From Solirubrobacterales bacterium (GTDB lineage: Bacteria > Actinomycetota > Thermoleophilia > Solirubrobacterales > Solirubrobacteraceae), in assembly GCA_027449125.1 (NCBI GenBank), contig DAIDME010000089.1:176392-240391 (forward strand): a DNA stretch of 64,000 nt. The letters run 5' to 3'. Made by a program: the position numbers and the translations under genes. Of this stretch, positions 8,125 to 17,397 are shown one piece after another. Numbering within the stretch: position 1 is the first letter of the stretch; every line of letters begins with the position of its first letter. The notes under the pieces were generated by a model. The model ran no database searches and was not told where the DNA came from. It saw nothing but the letters and a program-made list of their open reading frames with translations.

Positions 8125-8934
8125 CTATCCGGCGAGCGCCGCGGCCGTCGTGCGCAGCGCGTCACAGTGGGCGGCCACGTCATGGACTCGGAAGATGGTC
8201 GCGCCACCCGCGTAGGCGATCACGTTGGTCGCGATCGTCGCCGCCAGCCGGTCTGAGACGGCTCTGCCGGTCACCTCTCCGAGAAAGCCCTTGCGGCTGG
8301 TTCCCACCAGCAGCGGCCGGCCGATCGCGGTCAGCTCGGGCAGCCGCCTGAGCAGCTCCAGGTTCTCAGCCGTGCTCTTGCCGAAGCTGCCGCCACCGAA
8401 TCCCGGATCGAGGATCACCCGCTCCTCCGCCACGCCGTGTGCAACCGCGAAGGCCAAGCGTTCCTCGAGGAAGCTCTTGACCTCCGAGACCACGTCCTCA
8501 TAACGCGCCCGCCCGGTCGGCTCGCCGGGCATGTGCCGCATGTGCATCAGACAGATGTCGGCGCCGGCGGCGGCGACGATCTCCGCCAGCTCTGGTGCGG
8601 CTCTCAGCGCCGTCACGTCGTTGACGAGGGTGGCACCCACCGCGAGCGCCCGTTGCGCAACACTCGCCTTCATCGTGTCAACCGAGATCTGGGCGCCGAC
8701 ACCCGCACTGACGAGCGCCTCGATCACCGGGACCACGCGCCGCGACTCCTCCTCGGCCTGCACCGGGTCGGCTCCGGGCCGCGTCGACTCGCCGCCGACG
8801 TCGAGGATGCCGGCGCCCTGTGCCGCCAGCTCGAGCCCGTGCACCGCGGCCTGTCGCGGGTCGAAGTACCTGCCACCGTCGCTGAAGGAGTCGGGGGTGA
8901 CGTTGACGACCCCCATCACCGTGAACGCGTCCAC
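8125..8934 (-). CDS. folP: Dihydropteroate synthase
   Basis: Condenses pABA with hydroxymethyl-dihydropterin pyrophosphate; the target of sulfonamides. The 269-residue TIM barrel has both signatures: 'VMGVVNVTPDSFSDGGRYF' at the start and 'ILDVGGESTRPGADPV', then 'ISVDTMKASVA', 'VNDVTAL', 'MHMRHMPG', 'ILDPGFGGGSFGKS', 'LLVGTSRKGFLG' and C-terminal 'IFRVHDVAAH'. Length is normal. First gene of the fol unit. Confidence 0.96.
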   Translation of the reverse strand: MDAFTVMGVVNVTPDSFSDGGRYFDPRQAAVHGLELAAQGAGILDVGGESTRPGADPVQAEEESRRVVPVIEALVSAGVGAQISVDTMKASVAQRALAVGATLVNDVTALRAAPELAEIVAAAGADICLMHMRHMPGEPTGRARYEDVVSEVKSFLEERLAFAVAHGVAEERVILDPGFGGGSFGKSTAENLELLRRLPELTAIGRPLLVGTSRKGFLGEVTGRAVSDRLAATIATNVIAYAGGATIFRVHDVAAHCDALRTTAAALAG

Positions 8935-8943
8935 GCGCGCCGG

Positions 8944-9309
8944 TCAGTCGGGCCAGCGGCCGGTGCGACGGAAGTGCTCGCGAGCGCTGTCCTCCTGCGC
9001 GCGGTCGTCCGCTTCGTCGGCGTTGAGCCGCAGCATCCAGTTGAGCAGCGCGATCATCATCGCCACGACGATCGCGGCCACGCCGATCGTCGAGAGCATC
9101 GAGTCGTGCGACAGCTTCGTGGTGACGAACACGTTCGCCTCGGCCGCGTTGTCCTGCACTCCGGTCAGATGGAAGTGGGCCAGCACGAGCATCACGAGCC
9201 CGAAGACCACGAACAGCGCCGGCAGCCCCCAGCGGATGATCAGCACCAGCGCCCCGGGCCGCGGGGTCTTCCTTGGCGTGACGATGCTGAGCAGCGAACC
9301 GGGTTGCAT
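8944..9309 (-). CDS. Small two-helix membrane protein, function unknown
   Basis: A 121-residue protein with two hydrophobic helices: about residues 20-43 ('ALVLIIRWGLPALFVVFGLV' region) and 72-93 ('MLSTIGVAAIVVAMMIALLN' region). A roughly 30-residue extracytoplasmic loop separates them, and the C-terminal tail is charged ('DEADDRAQEDSAREHFRRT'). I do not recognise a family. It lies on the same strand between livF and folP; the 28 bp to livF could allow read-through. Confidence 0.6.
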   Translation of the reverse strand: MQPGSLLSIVTPRKTPRPGALVLIIRWGLPALFVVFGLVMLVLAHFHLTGVQDNAAEANVFVTTKLSHDSMLSTIGVAAIVVAMMIALLNWMLRLNADEADDRAQEDSAREHFRRTGRWPD

Positions 9310-9337
9310 AGTGTCACCTTATCGCGGAGCAGCTGCC

Positions 9338-10003
9338 TCAAAGCAGGCGCCCGAGGCTCATCTGCAGCGAGCGGCAACCTAGCGCGTCTAGGACGTCCAG
9401 GTTCTGCTCGACGAGCACGAGCGTGATCGAGCCGCGCAGCGCCTGCAGGGCTTCGATGACGACGTCAACCACATTGGCCGCAAGCCCTTGACTGGGCTCG
9501 TCCAGCATCAGCACGCGCGGACCGGTCATCAATGCGCGGCTGATCGCAAGCATTTGCTGCTCACCGCCGGAAAGCGATGACGCTCCGACGCCTATGCGGT
9601 CCCGCAGCCGCGGAAACAGCGCTAGCACGGTCTCCAGCCGGCGTCGATGCTCGGCATCAAGCCGCGATCTCCCACGCGCCATCACGGTGACGTCAAGGTT
9701 CTGGCGCACCGACAGCGCGCCGATCACCTGACGGCCCTCGGGAACCAGCGCCAGTCCGGACCGCACCCGCTGATGGACTGGGCGCCCGGCCAGGTCGAGA
9801 TCATCGAGCTCGACCTGGCCCCCGCTCATTCCAATCAGCCCGGCGATCGTGTTCAGCAGCGTACTCTTGCCGGCCCCATTGGCGCCGGTGATGCCGACCA
9901 CCTCGCCGGGCTCGCAGGCGAAGGTGATGTCGTGGAGAACGGTCACTGATCCGTATCCGGAGCAGAGGTCAGTGACCCGGAGCTCGCCGCCGGCCATGCT
10001 CAC
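9338..10003 (-). CDS. livF: Branched-chain amino-acid-type ABC transporter ATPase (LivF-like)
   Basis: One of two ATPase modules of a HAAT-type importer. Walker A 'GANGAGKST' lies at about residue 41, the LivF-typical 'ALVPEGRQV' follows, the signature 'LSGGEQQML' is near residue 144 and Walker B 'VLMLDEPSQGLA' follows. The 221 residues are slightly short for LivF (about 235). It overlaps the LivM-LivG gene by 4 bp (ATGA) and is the last gene of the 13-gene operon. Confidence 0.9.
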   Translation of the reverse strand: MSMAGGELRVTDLCSGYGSVTVLHDITFACEPGEVVGITGANGAGKSTLLNTIAGLIGMSGGQVELDDLDLAGRPVHQRVRSGLALVPEGRQVIGALSVRQNLDVTVMARGRSRLDAEHRRRLETVLALFPRLRDRIGVGASSLSGGEQQMLAISRALMTGPRVLMLDEPSQGLAANVVDVVIEALQALRGSITLVLVEQNLDVLDALGCRSLQMSLGRLL

Positions 10004-11904
10004 GCGGCCCCCTCGGCCGGCCGCAACAAGGCGCCACGGGCCTCACGGCTGCCAAGCAGCTCCTGCGGCGGCCCCGACCTGACGATGCGCCCCACATCCA
10101 TGACGTAGACGAAGTCCGCAAGGCGCTGGACAAAGTCGAGGTTGTGGTCGATCACTAGGACGGCGGCGCCGGCGTCGCGGAGCCTCACGATCCATTCCTG
10201 CAACTGCTCGATCTCACCAAGCGACAGGCCAACGGCGGGCTCATCGAGCAGGCACACGCTCGGCTCCTCGTCGAGTGCACGCACGAGCTCTACGAACTTG
10301 CGCTCGCCCGTCCCGAGCGTGCTCACGCGGCGCTGGGCGAGCTCGTCGAGCCCAGCTTTCGCAAGCCGCTCAAGGGCGGTCTCCCGGTGCTCGCGCTCAC
10401 GCGCAGCAGACCGCCACCAGACCGTCCCCTCACCTGCCTCACGGCCCAGCATCACGTTGTCAAGGACGCTCAGGTCCTCGACCAGCCTTGGCACCTGAAA
10501 GGTCCGCGCCACGCCCAGGCGCGTGCGCTGCGCCGCCCCGAGTGCCGTGATGTCCTGCGTACCAAGGCTCACCCTTCCGCCGTCCAGCCGCTCGACGCCT
10601 GAGATCATGTTGACGAGCGTGGACTTGCCGGCGCCGTTGGAGCCGATCAGCGCCGTGACCCTGCCCGCCTCCAGGGTCAACGACACCGAGTCGACGGCGA
10701 CCACACCGCCGAAGCGCCGACTCGCGTCTGTGATTTCAAGGTTCCGGCGCTCGCCGTGCACTCCCACGGACATCCCATCCCGCTCTGAATGCGCCCGGGC
10801 GACGGAGGGATCGTCGACGCGGCGCTCAGCCGCGCGGCCGCGCGCCGCCACAGCCTCACCGTCCGGCGCGTGGCGGGCACGGCGAACTGCGGCCCGCCGG
10901 CGCAGGCGCTGAGCTGCATCGCTGACGGCCCCGCCGATACCCGCCCGCAGGTAGAAGGCGCACAGCAGGAACACCAGGCCGTAGACCAGCAGCGAGTAGT
11001 TGCCCGCGGTGTCCACCAGCGCCTGCACCCAGAGAATGACGAGTGCACCGAGAAACCCGCCGTAGCTGTAACCGACGCCGCCGATCACCACGAGCGCCAC
11101 GAGCTGGACCGACTCGATCGCCCCGACACTGTCGGGCGTGATCAGGCCTTCGAAAGGGAAGAACAGGGCACCGGCTAGCGCCGGGAAGAACGAAGCGAGC
11201 ACGAACAGGCCAAGGCGCGCCCTGAAGGTGCGAACGCCCAGCACGCTCGCCACCAAGTCGTCGGCTCTCACGAGCTTGAAGATGCGGCCGCGCCGGCCGG
11301 CGACTGCCCATCGGTAGACGGCAAGCGAGATGGCGGCACACACCAGCCCGACCACATACCAGCCGAGGTTGCTCTGGACAGTGGTGAAGCCCAGACCGAG
11401 CACGCGCAGCGTCGTCATACCCGACGTGCCGTTAGTGGCGTTCGGGTAGGCGGCGATGAGACCCGCAAAGGCCGTTGCCAGCCCGAGGTAGGCGACGGCG
11501 AAGTAGTGCTGCGAGAGCCTCACCAGAACGAAGCCGACGATCACAGCCAGCGCCATCGTCAGCGCGATCGCAGCGAGGATTGCGGGGACCAGCGGCCAGT
11601 GCCAGTGACTGGTGGTAAGCGCCACGGTGTAGGCAGAGGTGCCCAGAAAGCCCGCACTCCCCAGCGAGAGCATCCCGCCGTACGCAAGCAGCAGGTTGAT
11701 CCCAGTGCAGGCGATGCCAAGCAAGCAGGCCTCGGCAGCGAGGTTGAGCGTGAGGCGCGGTATGCCGTAGACCGGCAGCGCAGCGAACACCACGATCGCG
11801 ACGGCGGCCAGTCCCAGGGGAGCGAGGCCGGCCGGCCGGTGCGCAGCGTCAGCCTTTCGTTGACCGGTCAGGCTCATGTTCCGCACGCTCCGCGGCCGCG
11901 ACAT
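10000..11904 (-). CDS. livMG: Fused ABC permease-ATPase (LivM-LivG)
   Basis: A 634-residue fusion of the second permease and an ATPase of the importer. Residues about 30-335 form the LivM domain with 8-9 helices ('GINLLLAYGGMLSLGSAGF', 'ESVQLVALVVIGGVGYSYGG'). A charged linker (about 335-385) joins it to the LivG ATPase, with Walker A 'GSNGAGKST' near 420, the LivG-style 'GVARTFQVPRLVEDLSV', signature 'LGTGERKFVELVRAL' and Walker B 'VCLLDEPAVGLS' near 550. The signature starts LGTGE instead of LSGGQ. Fusion keeps permease and ATPase at 1:1. It overlaps livF by 4 bp and follows livH by 13 bp. Confidence 0.9.
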   Translation of the reverse strand: MSRPRSVRNMSLTGQRKADAAHRPAGLAPLGLAAVAIVVFAALPVYGIPRLTLNLAAEACLLGIACTGINLLLAYGGMLSLGSAGFLGTSAYTVALTTSHWHWPLVPAILAAIALTMALAVIVGFVLVRLSQHYFAVAYLGLATAFAGLIAAYPNATNGTSGMTTLRVLGLGFTTVQSNLGWYVVGLVCAAISLAVYRWAVAGRRGRIFKLVRADDLVASVLGVRTFRARLGLFVLASFFPALAGALFFPFEGLITPDSVGAIESVQLVALVVIGGVGYSYGGFLGALVILWVQALVDTAGNYSLLVYGLVFLLCAFYLRAGIGGAVSDAAQRLRRRAAVRRARHAPDGEAVAARGRAAERRVDDPSVARAHSERDGMSVGVHGERRNLEITDASRRFGGVVAVDSVSLTLEAGRVTALIGSNGAGKSTLVNMISGVERLDGGRVSLGTQDITALGAAQRTRLGVARTFQVPRLVEDLSVLDNVMLGREAGEGTVWWRSAAREREHRETALERLAKAGLDELAQRRVSTLGTGERKFVELVRALDEEPSVCLLDEPAVGLSLGEIEQLQEWIVRLRDAGAAVLVIDHNLDFVQRLADFVYVMDVGRIVRSGPPQELLGSREARGALLRPAEGAA

Positions 11905-11917
11905 GCCTGACCGTGGG

Positions 11918-12790
11918 TCATGCGCGCACAGCCCCGGAGAATCGCTGGCCCCGGCCCAGGTACATCACACCGATCACCAGCAGCACGCCGAAGACCAGCG
12001 GCGTCTCCAGGGCCGTGTTCACGTACGTACCCACTAGCCCCTCGCCGATCGCCAGGAACATCGCGGCAATCAATGCGCGTGCGGGGGACACCATGTTTGC
12101 AAACGCCGCCGCCGCGAACCCGTTCAGCGTGAGTGGCAGGCCCACGTCGTAGCCGATGCCCACCTCCGGCACCACGAGCAGCGCCGCTGCCGCGCCGAGC
12201 AGCCCGGCCAGCGCGAACGACAACGTGCGCATCAGCCCGGCGTTGATGCCAAGCAGCCCGCTCACCTTAGGGTTCTCGGCAACCGCCGTCATTGCGTGGC
12301 CGAGCAGGGTCGAACGGAAGAAGACCACGATCAGGGCCACGAGCGCGAGCGTGACCCCGATCAGGAGCAACTCCTGCGGGCTGATCGCCGCTCCGTCGAC
12401 ATAGACCGACCCCCCACCGAGAACCTGCGGGAACACGAGCTGGTTGCCGCCGATCAGGAAGTCCGCGACGCCTTCCGCGAACACCGCCACGCCAACCGTG
12501 ACGATGATCAGCCGTGACGGCTCCCAATCCATGCGGCTGCGCAGGGCCAGCCGCTCGTACACGGCCGACCCTACGACCGCCGCCGCCACGCCGGCTAGCG
12601 CCGCAAGCCAAAGCGGGACCCCCCAGCCAAAGAGCTTCGCCGTCAGCACTCCGCTGACCATGTACGTCTCCCCCTGGGCGAGGTTGACGATGCGTGAGCT
12701 GCGATAGCAGAGCACGATGCCAACCGCAATCAACGCGTCAACGGAGCCGTTGACGAGTGACGAGAAGACCGTCTGGATCAGCAGCGCCAT
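11918..12790 (-). CDS. livH: Branched-chain amino-acid-type ABC permease (LivH-like)
   Basis: First permease of the importer, 290 residues with about eight helices. Family motifs are the N-terminal 'NGSVDALIAVGIVLCYRSSR', 'IVNLAQGETYMVSGV', 'GHAMTAVAENPKVSGLLGIN' (the cytoplasmic loop that contacts the ATPases) and 'ALIAAMFLAIGEGLVGTYV'. It sits between the binding protein gene (42 bp upstream) and the LivM-LivG fusion (13 bp downstream). Confidence 0.92.
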   Translation of the reverse strand: MALLIQTVFSSLVNGSVDALIAVGIVLCYRSSRIVNLAQGETYMVSGVLTAKLFGWGVPLWLAALAGVAAAVVGSAVYERLALRSRMDWEPSRLIIVTVGVAVFAEGVADFLIGGNQLVFPQVLGGGSVYVDGAAISPQELLLIGVTLALVALIVVFFRSTLLGHAMTAVAENPKVSGLLGINAGLMRTLSFALAGLLGAAAALLVVPEVGIGYDVGLPLTLNGFAAAAFANMVSPARALIAAMFLAIGEGLVGTYVNTALETPLVFGVLLVIGVMYLGRGQRFSGAVRA

Positions 12791-12832
12791 GTCCGGTTCC
12801 GGCCGGAGCCCGCCTCCTGCTGGGCCTGCCTT

Positions 12833-14068
12833 CTAGAGCTTGCCCTTGACCGGCTGCCAACCGGCGTTCGGGTTACGCGGCGCCTTCGCCATCGCGGAGG
12901 GCTGGTTGTTGATCACGTTCAGGCCGGGGAGGTTGAAGCGCATGCTCGAGCCGAGGCAGCTGATCTGCCGGGTCTTGAGGTAGTGGACCAGCCGGGCCAC
13001 GTTGGGACCGGCCGCCTTCAACGCGTTGAGCGCCACGCATCCGTCATAGACCGCTGAGGTGGTCTGCGTGTCAGCTGGCTCATGTTCGACCTTCCTGAAC
13101 GACCTCATGTAAGCGTCAAAGACCTTGACGGTCCGCGCCGGCAGGCCCGTTGTGGTGACCAGCAGCTGCGAGTTGCCGTACAGCTTCGGCGGGATCTTCG
13201 CCAGGCTGCGCAGGAAGCCGTCCGTGACGGCCGCGGCGCCGGCAACGATCGGAAGCGACATCCCGAGTGTGGCATACGAGTTCACGGCGGCGGCCGTGTT
13301 GGTGCCGACGCTGGCCAGATAGATCACGTTGGCGCCCTCCTGGCGCAGCTGTAGCAGCTGGGGCGTAACGTTGCTCACCCCCGGCGTCTGCGCCGCCGAA
13401 ACCACCTTCAGCCCGACGGCTGCAGCAGCCTCTTGGACGGACGCGAGCTGATGCGTGCCCGAGGTGTCGGTCGTGTAGAGCACGCCAACCGTGTGCATCC
13501 TCGCGGCCTTGGCTGCCTTGGCGAAGACAAGCAGCAGCCCCTTGGATGAACCGGTCGCCTGGAAGACCTTCGTGTTTGACGTCGGGTAGAGGATCGGGTC
13601 TACGGCAATCACTACATCCTTGGTCAGGTAGGGGAGCGCGCCGCGCGTGGCGGGATCGATGCTCTGAACGAGCACGACGTGAGTGTTATCCCCGGCTGCC
13701 TGTTGAGCGCACTGCGCGGCGCCGGTCGGCGTGCTCTGTGTGTCACAGAAATGCAGCTCGATGTGGTGCCCGTCTATTCCCCCGGCCTTGTTGATCTGGC
13801 CGACATACCAGTTGATGCCGGCTTTCTGCGCGGCCCCGCCGGCCGCGTCGGTGCCGGTCTCGTCGACCAACGAGTTGATCACCCAGGTCGACTTGACCGC
13901 CCGCTTGTGCGCCGACCGGTGCGTGCTGGCGCTACTCGTGGTCGCGAGCGCGCCCGAGATGCCCCCGCCCACCACGACCGCCGCCGTGCAGCCAAGCGCC
14001 AGGGGCCTCTTGATACGCGCCAGCCGTCGGGCTGAACCGCCCTGCCCCGAGCTGTGTTGATTACCCAT
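12833..14068 (-). CDS. livK: Extracellular solute-binding protein of the importer (LivK/periplasmic-binding fold I)
   Basis: A 411-residue exported receptor. The ATG at 14068 is preceded by GAGGAG. The N-terminus has basic residues ('ARRLARIKR') and then a hydrophobic segment ('ALGCTAAVVVGGGISGALA') fitting a signal peptide or anchor; no lipobox cysteine follows. The mature part has the type I binding-protein pattern: 'AGINWYVGQINKAGGIDGHH', 'VVLVQSIDPATRGALPY', 'KAARMHTVGVLYTTDTSG', 'LLQLRQEGANVIYLASVG'. A pair of cysteines ('HFCDTQSTPTGAAQCAQQ') is typical of this family. The bound ligand is unknown; context suggests a nitrogen-containing organic acid. Confidence 0.88.
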   Translation of the reverse strand: MGNQHSSGQGGSARRLARIKRPLALGCTAAVVVGGGISGALATTSSASTHRSAHKRAVKSTWVINSLVDETGTDAAGGAAQKAGINWYVGQINKAGGIDGHHIELHFCDTQSTPTGAAQCAQQAAGDNTHVVLVQSIDPATRGALPYLTKDVVIAVDPILYPTSNTKVFQATGSSKGLLLVFAKAAKAARMHTVGVLYTTDTSGTHQLASVQEAAAAVGLKVVSAAQTPGVSNVTPQLLQLRQEGANVIYLASVGTNTAAAVNSYATLGMSLPIVAGAAAVTDGFLRSLAKIPPKLYGNSQLLVTTTGLPARTVKVFDAYMRSFRKVEHEPADTQTTSAVYDGCVALNALKAAGPNVARLVHYLKTRQISCLGSSMRFNLPGLNVINNQPSAMAKAPRNPNAGWQPVKGKL

Positions 14069-14138
14069 CTTTGTCTCCTCTCGCTCTTGAAACGAACTAC
14101 GTGTCACACGCCCACTCTCAACTCTCCGTGAGCCACGC

Positions 14139-15218
14139 TCAAGGAGAGGTCTCCTCCAGCAGCCACTCGGTCGGGACCTCCTGTCCAAGGCCCGCGCGCT
14201 CGGCTCGCTCCAGCACGAACGCGCCGACGGCCGCAAACTGCAGCCCCATCCCGGTGTTGTTGGCAAACACGGTTATCTGCTCGCGGTCAGCACGGCCAAG
14301 CGATGGCTCCAGCAGCAGGTCCCCAAGCTCGACGATCTCCTCGAAGCTCTTCAAACCGCGTTCGACCGGACCCAGGATGTCAATCTGGTTGTCGTGATGG
14401 ACCTGCTCCTTGGAAAAGACCGCGATCACATCGGCGCGGTCGAAGGTCGTGTCATCCAGCTCGCGGCGCATGGCTGTGCCGTCAGGGCTCGTGATGCTCG
14501 TGACGTGCGTGCCGGGCTCCAGTGCCGCCCCATCGAAACAGGGATCGAACCCGGCCGTAGCGCACGTCACCAGGCCGCAGCCCACCACCGCGTCGTGAGG
14601 GTCACTGACAGGCACGATGCGCTTTCCGGTTCGCCTGCTCCACTCAACCGCAAAGCGCTCCCTGTGGGCGGCCGTGGGGCTGTACACCCGAACCTCCTCG
14701 ACGCTCGGGCGCACACTCAACATGTACTCGAGGTGCGCCTGCGCCTGCCAGCCGGAGCCGAAGAGGCCCGCGGTCCGCACGTCGTCGTTGGCCAGCTCGC
14801 GGATACCGAGCGCCGACGTAGCACCGACACGCATCTTCTGGATGTACGAGTCGTGAATCATGGCCAGTGGTTCCAGGCGCTGCAGCGAGTAGAGCGTGAT
14901 CAAGCCGCAGTAGCGCTCGCCCGTGGCCACCGGCAGCAGCCGCCTGCGCTTCACGCCGCCGGCCAGCAGCTCCGTACCAACCATGTCGGACGTGATCCGC
15001 AGAGCCCAGACGCCGCTGGAGACGTTGCCGCCCTCTTGGCTCTTGAAGCGATACCTGAAGCCCTCGAAGCGGGGGTCCTCCTTGGGGAAGTAGGTGTGGT
15101 TGCGCGGCCGATTGGCGGCAGCTCCCTGGGCGTACTCCCTGTAGGCCGCCTCGAGCACGCGCAGGCACTCGTCAGCGTCAAAGACCCGCTCAACGTCCTG
15201 ATTGCTGAGGATGCGCAT
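14139..15218 (-). CDS. Ornithine cyclodeaminase / mu-crystallin family protein
   Basis: NAD(P)-dependent enzyme of the family that includes ornithine and lysine cyclodeaminases, ketimine reductases and pyrroline-2-carboxylate reductase. The 359 residues show the family start ('MRILSNQDVERVFD'), 'KMRVGATSALGIRELA', the Rossmann loop 'GLFGSGWQAQAHLEYML' near residue 150, 'VRVYSPTAAHRERFA', 'VTCATAG' and 'HVTSITSPDGTAMRREL'. The Rossmann loop is GxGxQA, as in the family. The substrate is open: within this operon, reduction of a cyclic imine or deamination of an amino acid are both plausible. The M24-like gene ends 65 bp upstream. Confidence 0.85.
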   Translation of the reverse strand: MRILSNQDVERVFDADECLRVLEAAYREYAQGAAANRPRNHTYFPKEDPRFEGFRYRFKSQEGGNVSSGVWALRITSDMVGTELLAGGVKRRRLLPVATGERYCGLITLYSLQRLEPLAMIHDSYIQKMRVGATSALGIRELANDDVRTAGLFGSGWQAQAHLEYMLSVRPSVEEVRVYSPTAAHRERFAVEWSRRTGKRIVPVSDPHDAVVGCGLVTCATAGFDPCFDGAALEPGTHVTSITSPDGTAMRRELDDTTFDRADVIAVFSKEQVHHDNQIDILGPVERGLKSFEEIVELGDLLLEPSLGRADREQITVFANNTGMGLQFAAVGAFVLERAERAGLGQEVPTEWLLEETSP

Positions 15219-15283
15219 CCCGGCTCACCACTCCCTTCGCATATGCCGTGGCACGGCTGTGTTGTGATTCATGATCCACTCGC

Positions 15284-16405
15284 TCAGATCTCGATCTCGA
15301 ACAGGACCCGTGGGGTCGCAAGCAGCGGCTCCCAGCCGTCGTCGGTAACGACGACCGGATCCCCAAGAACGTGGTAGCCAGCCAGCGGTGTGAACGTGTT
15401 CGGATGAACGATCACCACCGAGCCGGCCTCGAGCACGGTGTCCTCGCCCTCAACGATCGCAACCTCGTCCAGGTGTGCGCCGTGACCGTGCCCGCGCACC
15501 CTGGTCCACTGAGCGGTGCAGTACTCACCCAGGCCATGTGACCTGAACACGTCGTTCTCAGCCAGTGCGACGTCGTGCGCTGTGACACCGGCGCGTAGCA
15601 CGGCAAGCCCCGCCTCCAGCGCCTCGCTGAAGAGTTCAAACGAGGCGCGCTGGGCGCTGCTGGCCTGACCCAACACAGCGGACCGACAGATCTGCGTCCA
15701 GTAGCCATCGCACTGAGGCGTCAGCTCCGTGCGAACCATGTCGCCCGGCTCGAGCCTGCGGCTGGAGGGTGGGGTCATACCCCTCACATCCGCTCCACCC
15801 GATGCGATCAGCATGAAGTTGTCGGTGGCGCCAAGCCGTTTGAGCGCGGCCTCGGTGCTCGCCACCACCTCGTATTCCGTTGCGCCCGGACGTAGCGACC
15901 CGAGCAGGGCATCCCACGCCGCATCGGTGATCTGCCCGCAACGGCGCATGCGTGCCAGCTCTTGACCGGACTTGACCAGCCGCACCGCGCTCATCAGCCT
16001 GGTGGCGCTCACAAGCCGTGATGCACCACCGAGTGACGCCGCAATGGCGTCGCGAAAACCAAGTGGCAGCAACTCCAGGTGGGAGACGCCCAGGGTTTGC
16101 GGCCGCTGCCCGCCGGCGAGCATCCCGACCAGTTGGACGAGACCAGATGGGTCCAGGTCGCGCACGTCCGTGACCCAACGGGCGGCTGCGAACGCCTCAC
16201 GGTCTTTGGCCAGCGCGAAGGCCGTAGCCTCACCCTCAGCTGGCAGATACAGAAACGCGAAGCTCCCGTTGAGCTGCACGTCCGCCAGGTAGCGCAGGTC
16301 TTCCCGGCGCCACCCGGGCGCGTAGCCGAGCAGGGCGTCGACACCATCAGCTGCCATCTGTTCGCGCACGCGCGCCCAGCGCCAGTCGCGCTCAGCCAAG
16401 TTCAC
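15284..16405 (-). CDS. Creatinase/aminopeptidase-P-fold protein (M24 family) lacking most metal ligands
   Basis: A 373-residue protein with the two-domain M24/creatinase layout: an N-terminal domain of about 140 residues ('VREQMAADGVDALLGYAPGW') and a C-terminal 'pita-bread' domain. In M24 metallopeptidases the metal is held by D, D, H, E, E. Here the first D is E and the second Q in 'RTELTPQCDGYWTQICRS'. The histidine is present in 'RGHGHGAHLDE', but the following glutamate position reads 'VIVHPNTF' and the last E is also absent. Creatinase is a known metal-free member, so a C-N hydrolase of creatinase type is more likely than a peptidase. GTG start overlaps the upstream gene by 4 bp. Confidence 0.82.
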   Translation of the reverse strand: MNLAERDWRWARVREQMAADGVDALLGYAPGWRREDLRYLADVQLNGSFAFLYLPAEGEATAFALAKDREAFAAARWVTDVRDLDPSGLVQLVGMLAGGQRPQTLGVSHLELLPLGFRDAIAASLGGASRLVSATRLMSAVRLVKSGQELARMRRCGQITDAAWDALLGSLRPGATEYEVVASTEAALKRLGATDNFMLIASGGADVRGMTPPSSRRLEPGDMVRTELTPQCDGYWTQICRSAVLGQASSAQRASFELFSEALEAGLAVLRAGVTAHDVALAENDVFRSHGLGEYCTAQWTRVRGHGHGAHLDEVAIVEGEDTVLEAGSVVIVHPNTFTPLAGYHVLGDPVVVTDDGWEPLLATPRVLFEIEI

Positions 16406-17397
16406 GCCGCCGCCTCCAGACTCCGAGTCAGCGGCTCGCTGGATGATCCGGCAAGCAGATAGGTGTCGGCCAGCCGAACCGCCCCGCGACCCACCCGTAG
16501 GACAAAAGCGCCGCCCGGCGGCAGGGAGTCGGCACTGTTGGGCGGCACCATCAGGTCGCCGTCGGTAGCGATGTCGGTGTGGCTGATCAGGCTCACCAGC
16601 ACGCCATCACCGGCGGCTCGCTGCAGCGCCGCGAGCGTTACCTCAGGGGCGAGCGCCGCCGAGGCTGCGGCGAACGCCGCCTCGAGCGCGCTGTCGCCAT
16701 CAGCCATCCGTGACCCGTGCGCCCAGACGTTGGCAAACTGCACGCTGCATTCGACGTGCAGCCCGAACGCCGTGGGGAGGCAGCGCGCAATCACGTCCCG
16801 GGCCCCGCCGGCGCGCGCCGCGAACTCGAGCTCGGCGATCCGTTCGGCAGGCGTGCCATTCCCGTCCACGGCGGCACCCAGACCAGCACGAACGAGCGCC
16901 CCCGCACGCCTGATGTCAGCGCGGTCGAGCGCGTCGGGGACGATGCGCTCCGTGCGCACCGCTTCGGGCATGTCGACGTATGCTCGATCTGAGTGAGTCG
17001 AGCGAATCCCATCGACCAGCGGCGCCGGCCACCACCGCTCATCGACCAGGCCTACTTGGCCCGCCCTCCGCTCATCCAGGTACGCGCCGATCAGCTCCGG
17101 AAGCTGCTGCGAAGCGCGCAGATCGGTCAACGTACTGGTGCGCCGCATCCACGGATGCACGCGCTTGGAGAGCTTCGCGAGCAGCGCAGCAGATCCCTCC
17201 GTTGGGACGGCCACCACGCCTTCATTCCAGTAGATACAGAGGTTGGTGAGGTGCGCTATGTCGTCGGAGCGGTAGACGTCGCCGTACAGCAGCGCGACCT
17301 CGACCCCGGCGTGACGCATACGCTCCCGCAGACGTTCAACGCGGGCCTGGTACACATCGGCGTTCGCGCCAACCGGCTCGACTAGACCACGCTTCAC
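16402..17397 (-). CDS. Second creatinase-like protein, degenerate M24 domain
   Basis: A 331-residue protein whose first 140 residues resemble the creatinase N-terminal domain ('RVERLRERMRHAGVEVALLY'), while the C-terminal half is a shortened, divergent pita-bread domain ('LEFAARAGGARDVIARCLPT', 'LPPGGAFVLRVGRGAVRLAD'). None of the five M24 metal ligands is recognisable. It overlaps both neighbours by 4 bp, so it is translated together with the adjacent M24-like protein. A partner subunit in a hetero-oligomeric enzyme is a reasonable guess, not shown by the sequence. Confidence 0.72.
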   Translation of the reverse strand: MKRGLVEPVGANADVYQARVERLRERMRHAGVEVALLYGDVYRSDDIAHLTNLCIYWNEGVVAVPTEGSAALLAKLSKRVHPWMRRTSTLTDLRASQQLPELIGAYLDERRAGQVGLVDERWWPAPLVDGIRSTHSDRAYVDMPEAVRTERIVPDALDRADIRRAGALVRAGLGAAVDGNGTPAERIAELEFAARAGGARDVIARCLPTAFGLHVECSVQFANVWAHGSRMADGDSALEAAFAAASAALAPEVTLAALQRAAGDGVLVSLISHTDIATDGDLMVPPNSADSLPPGGAFVLRVGRGAVRLADTYLLAGSSSEPLTRSLEAAA

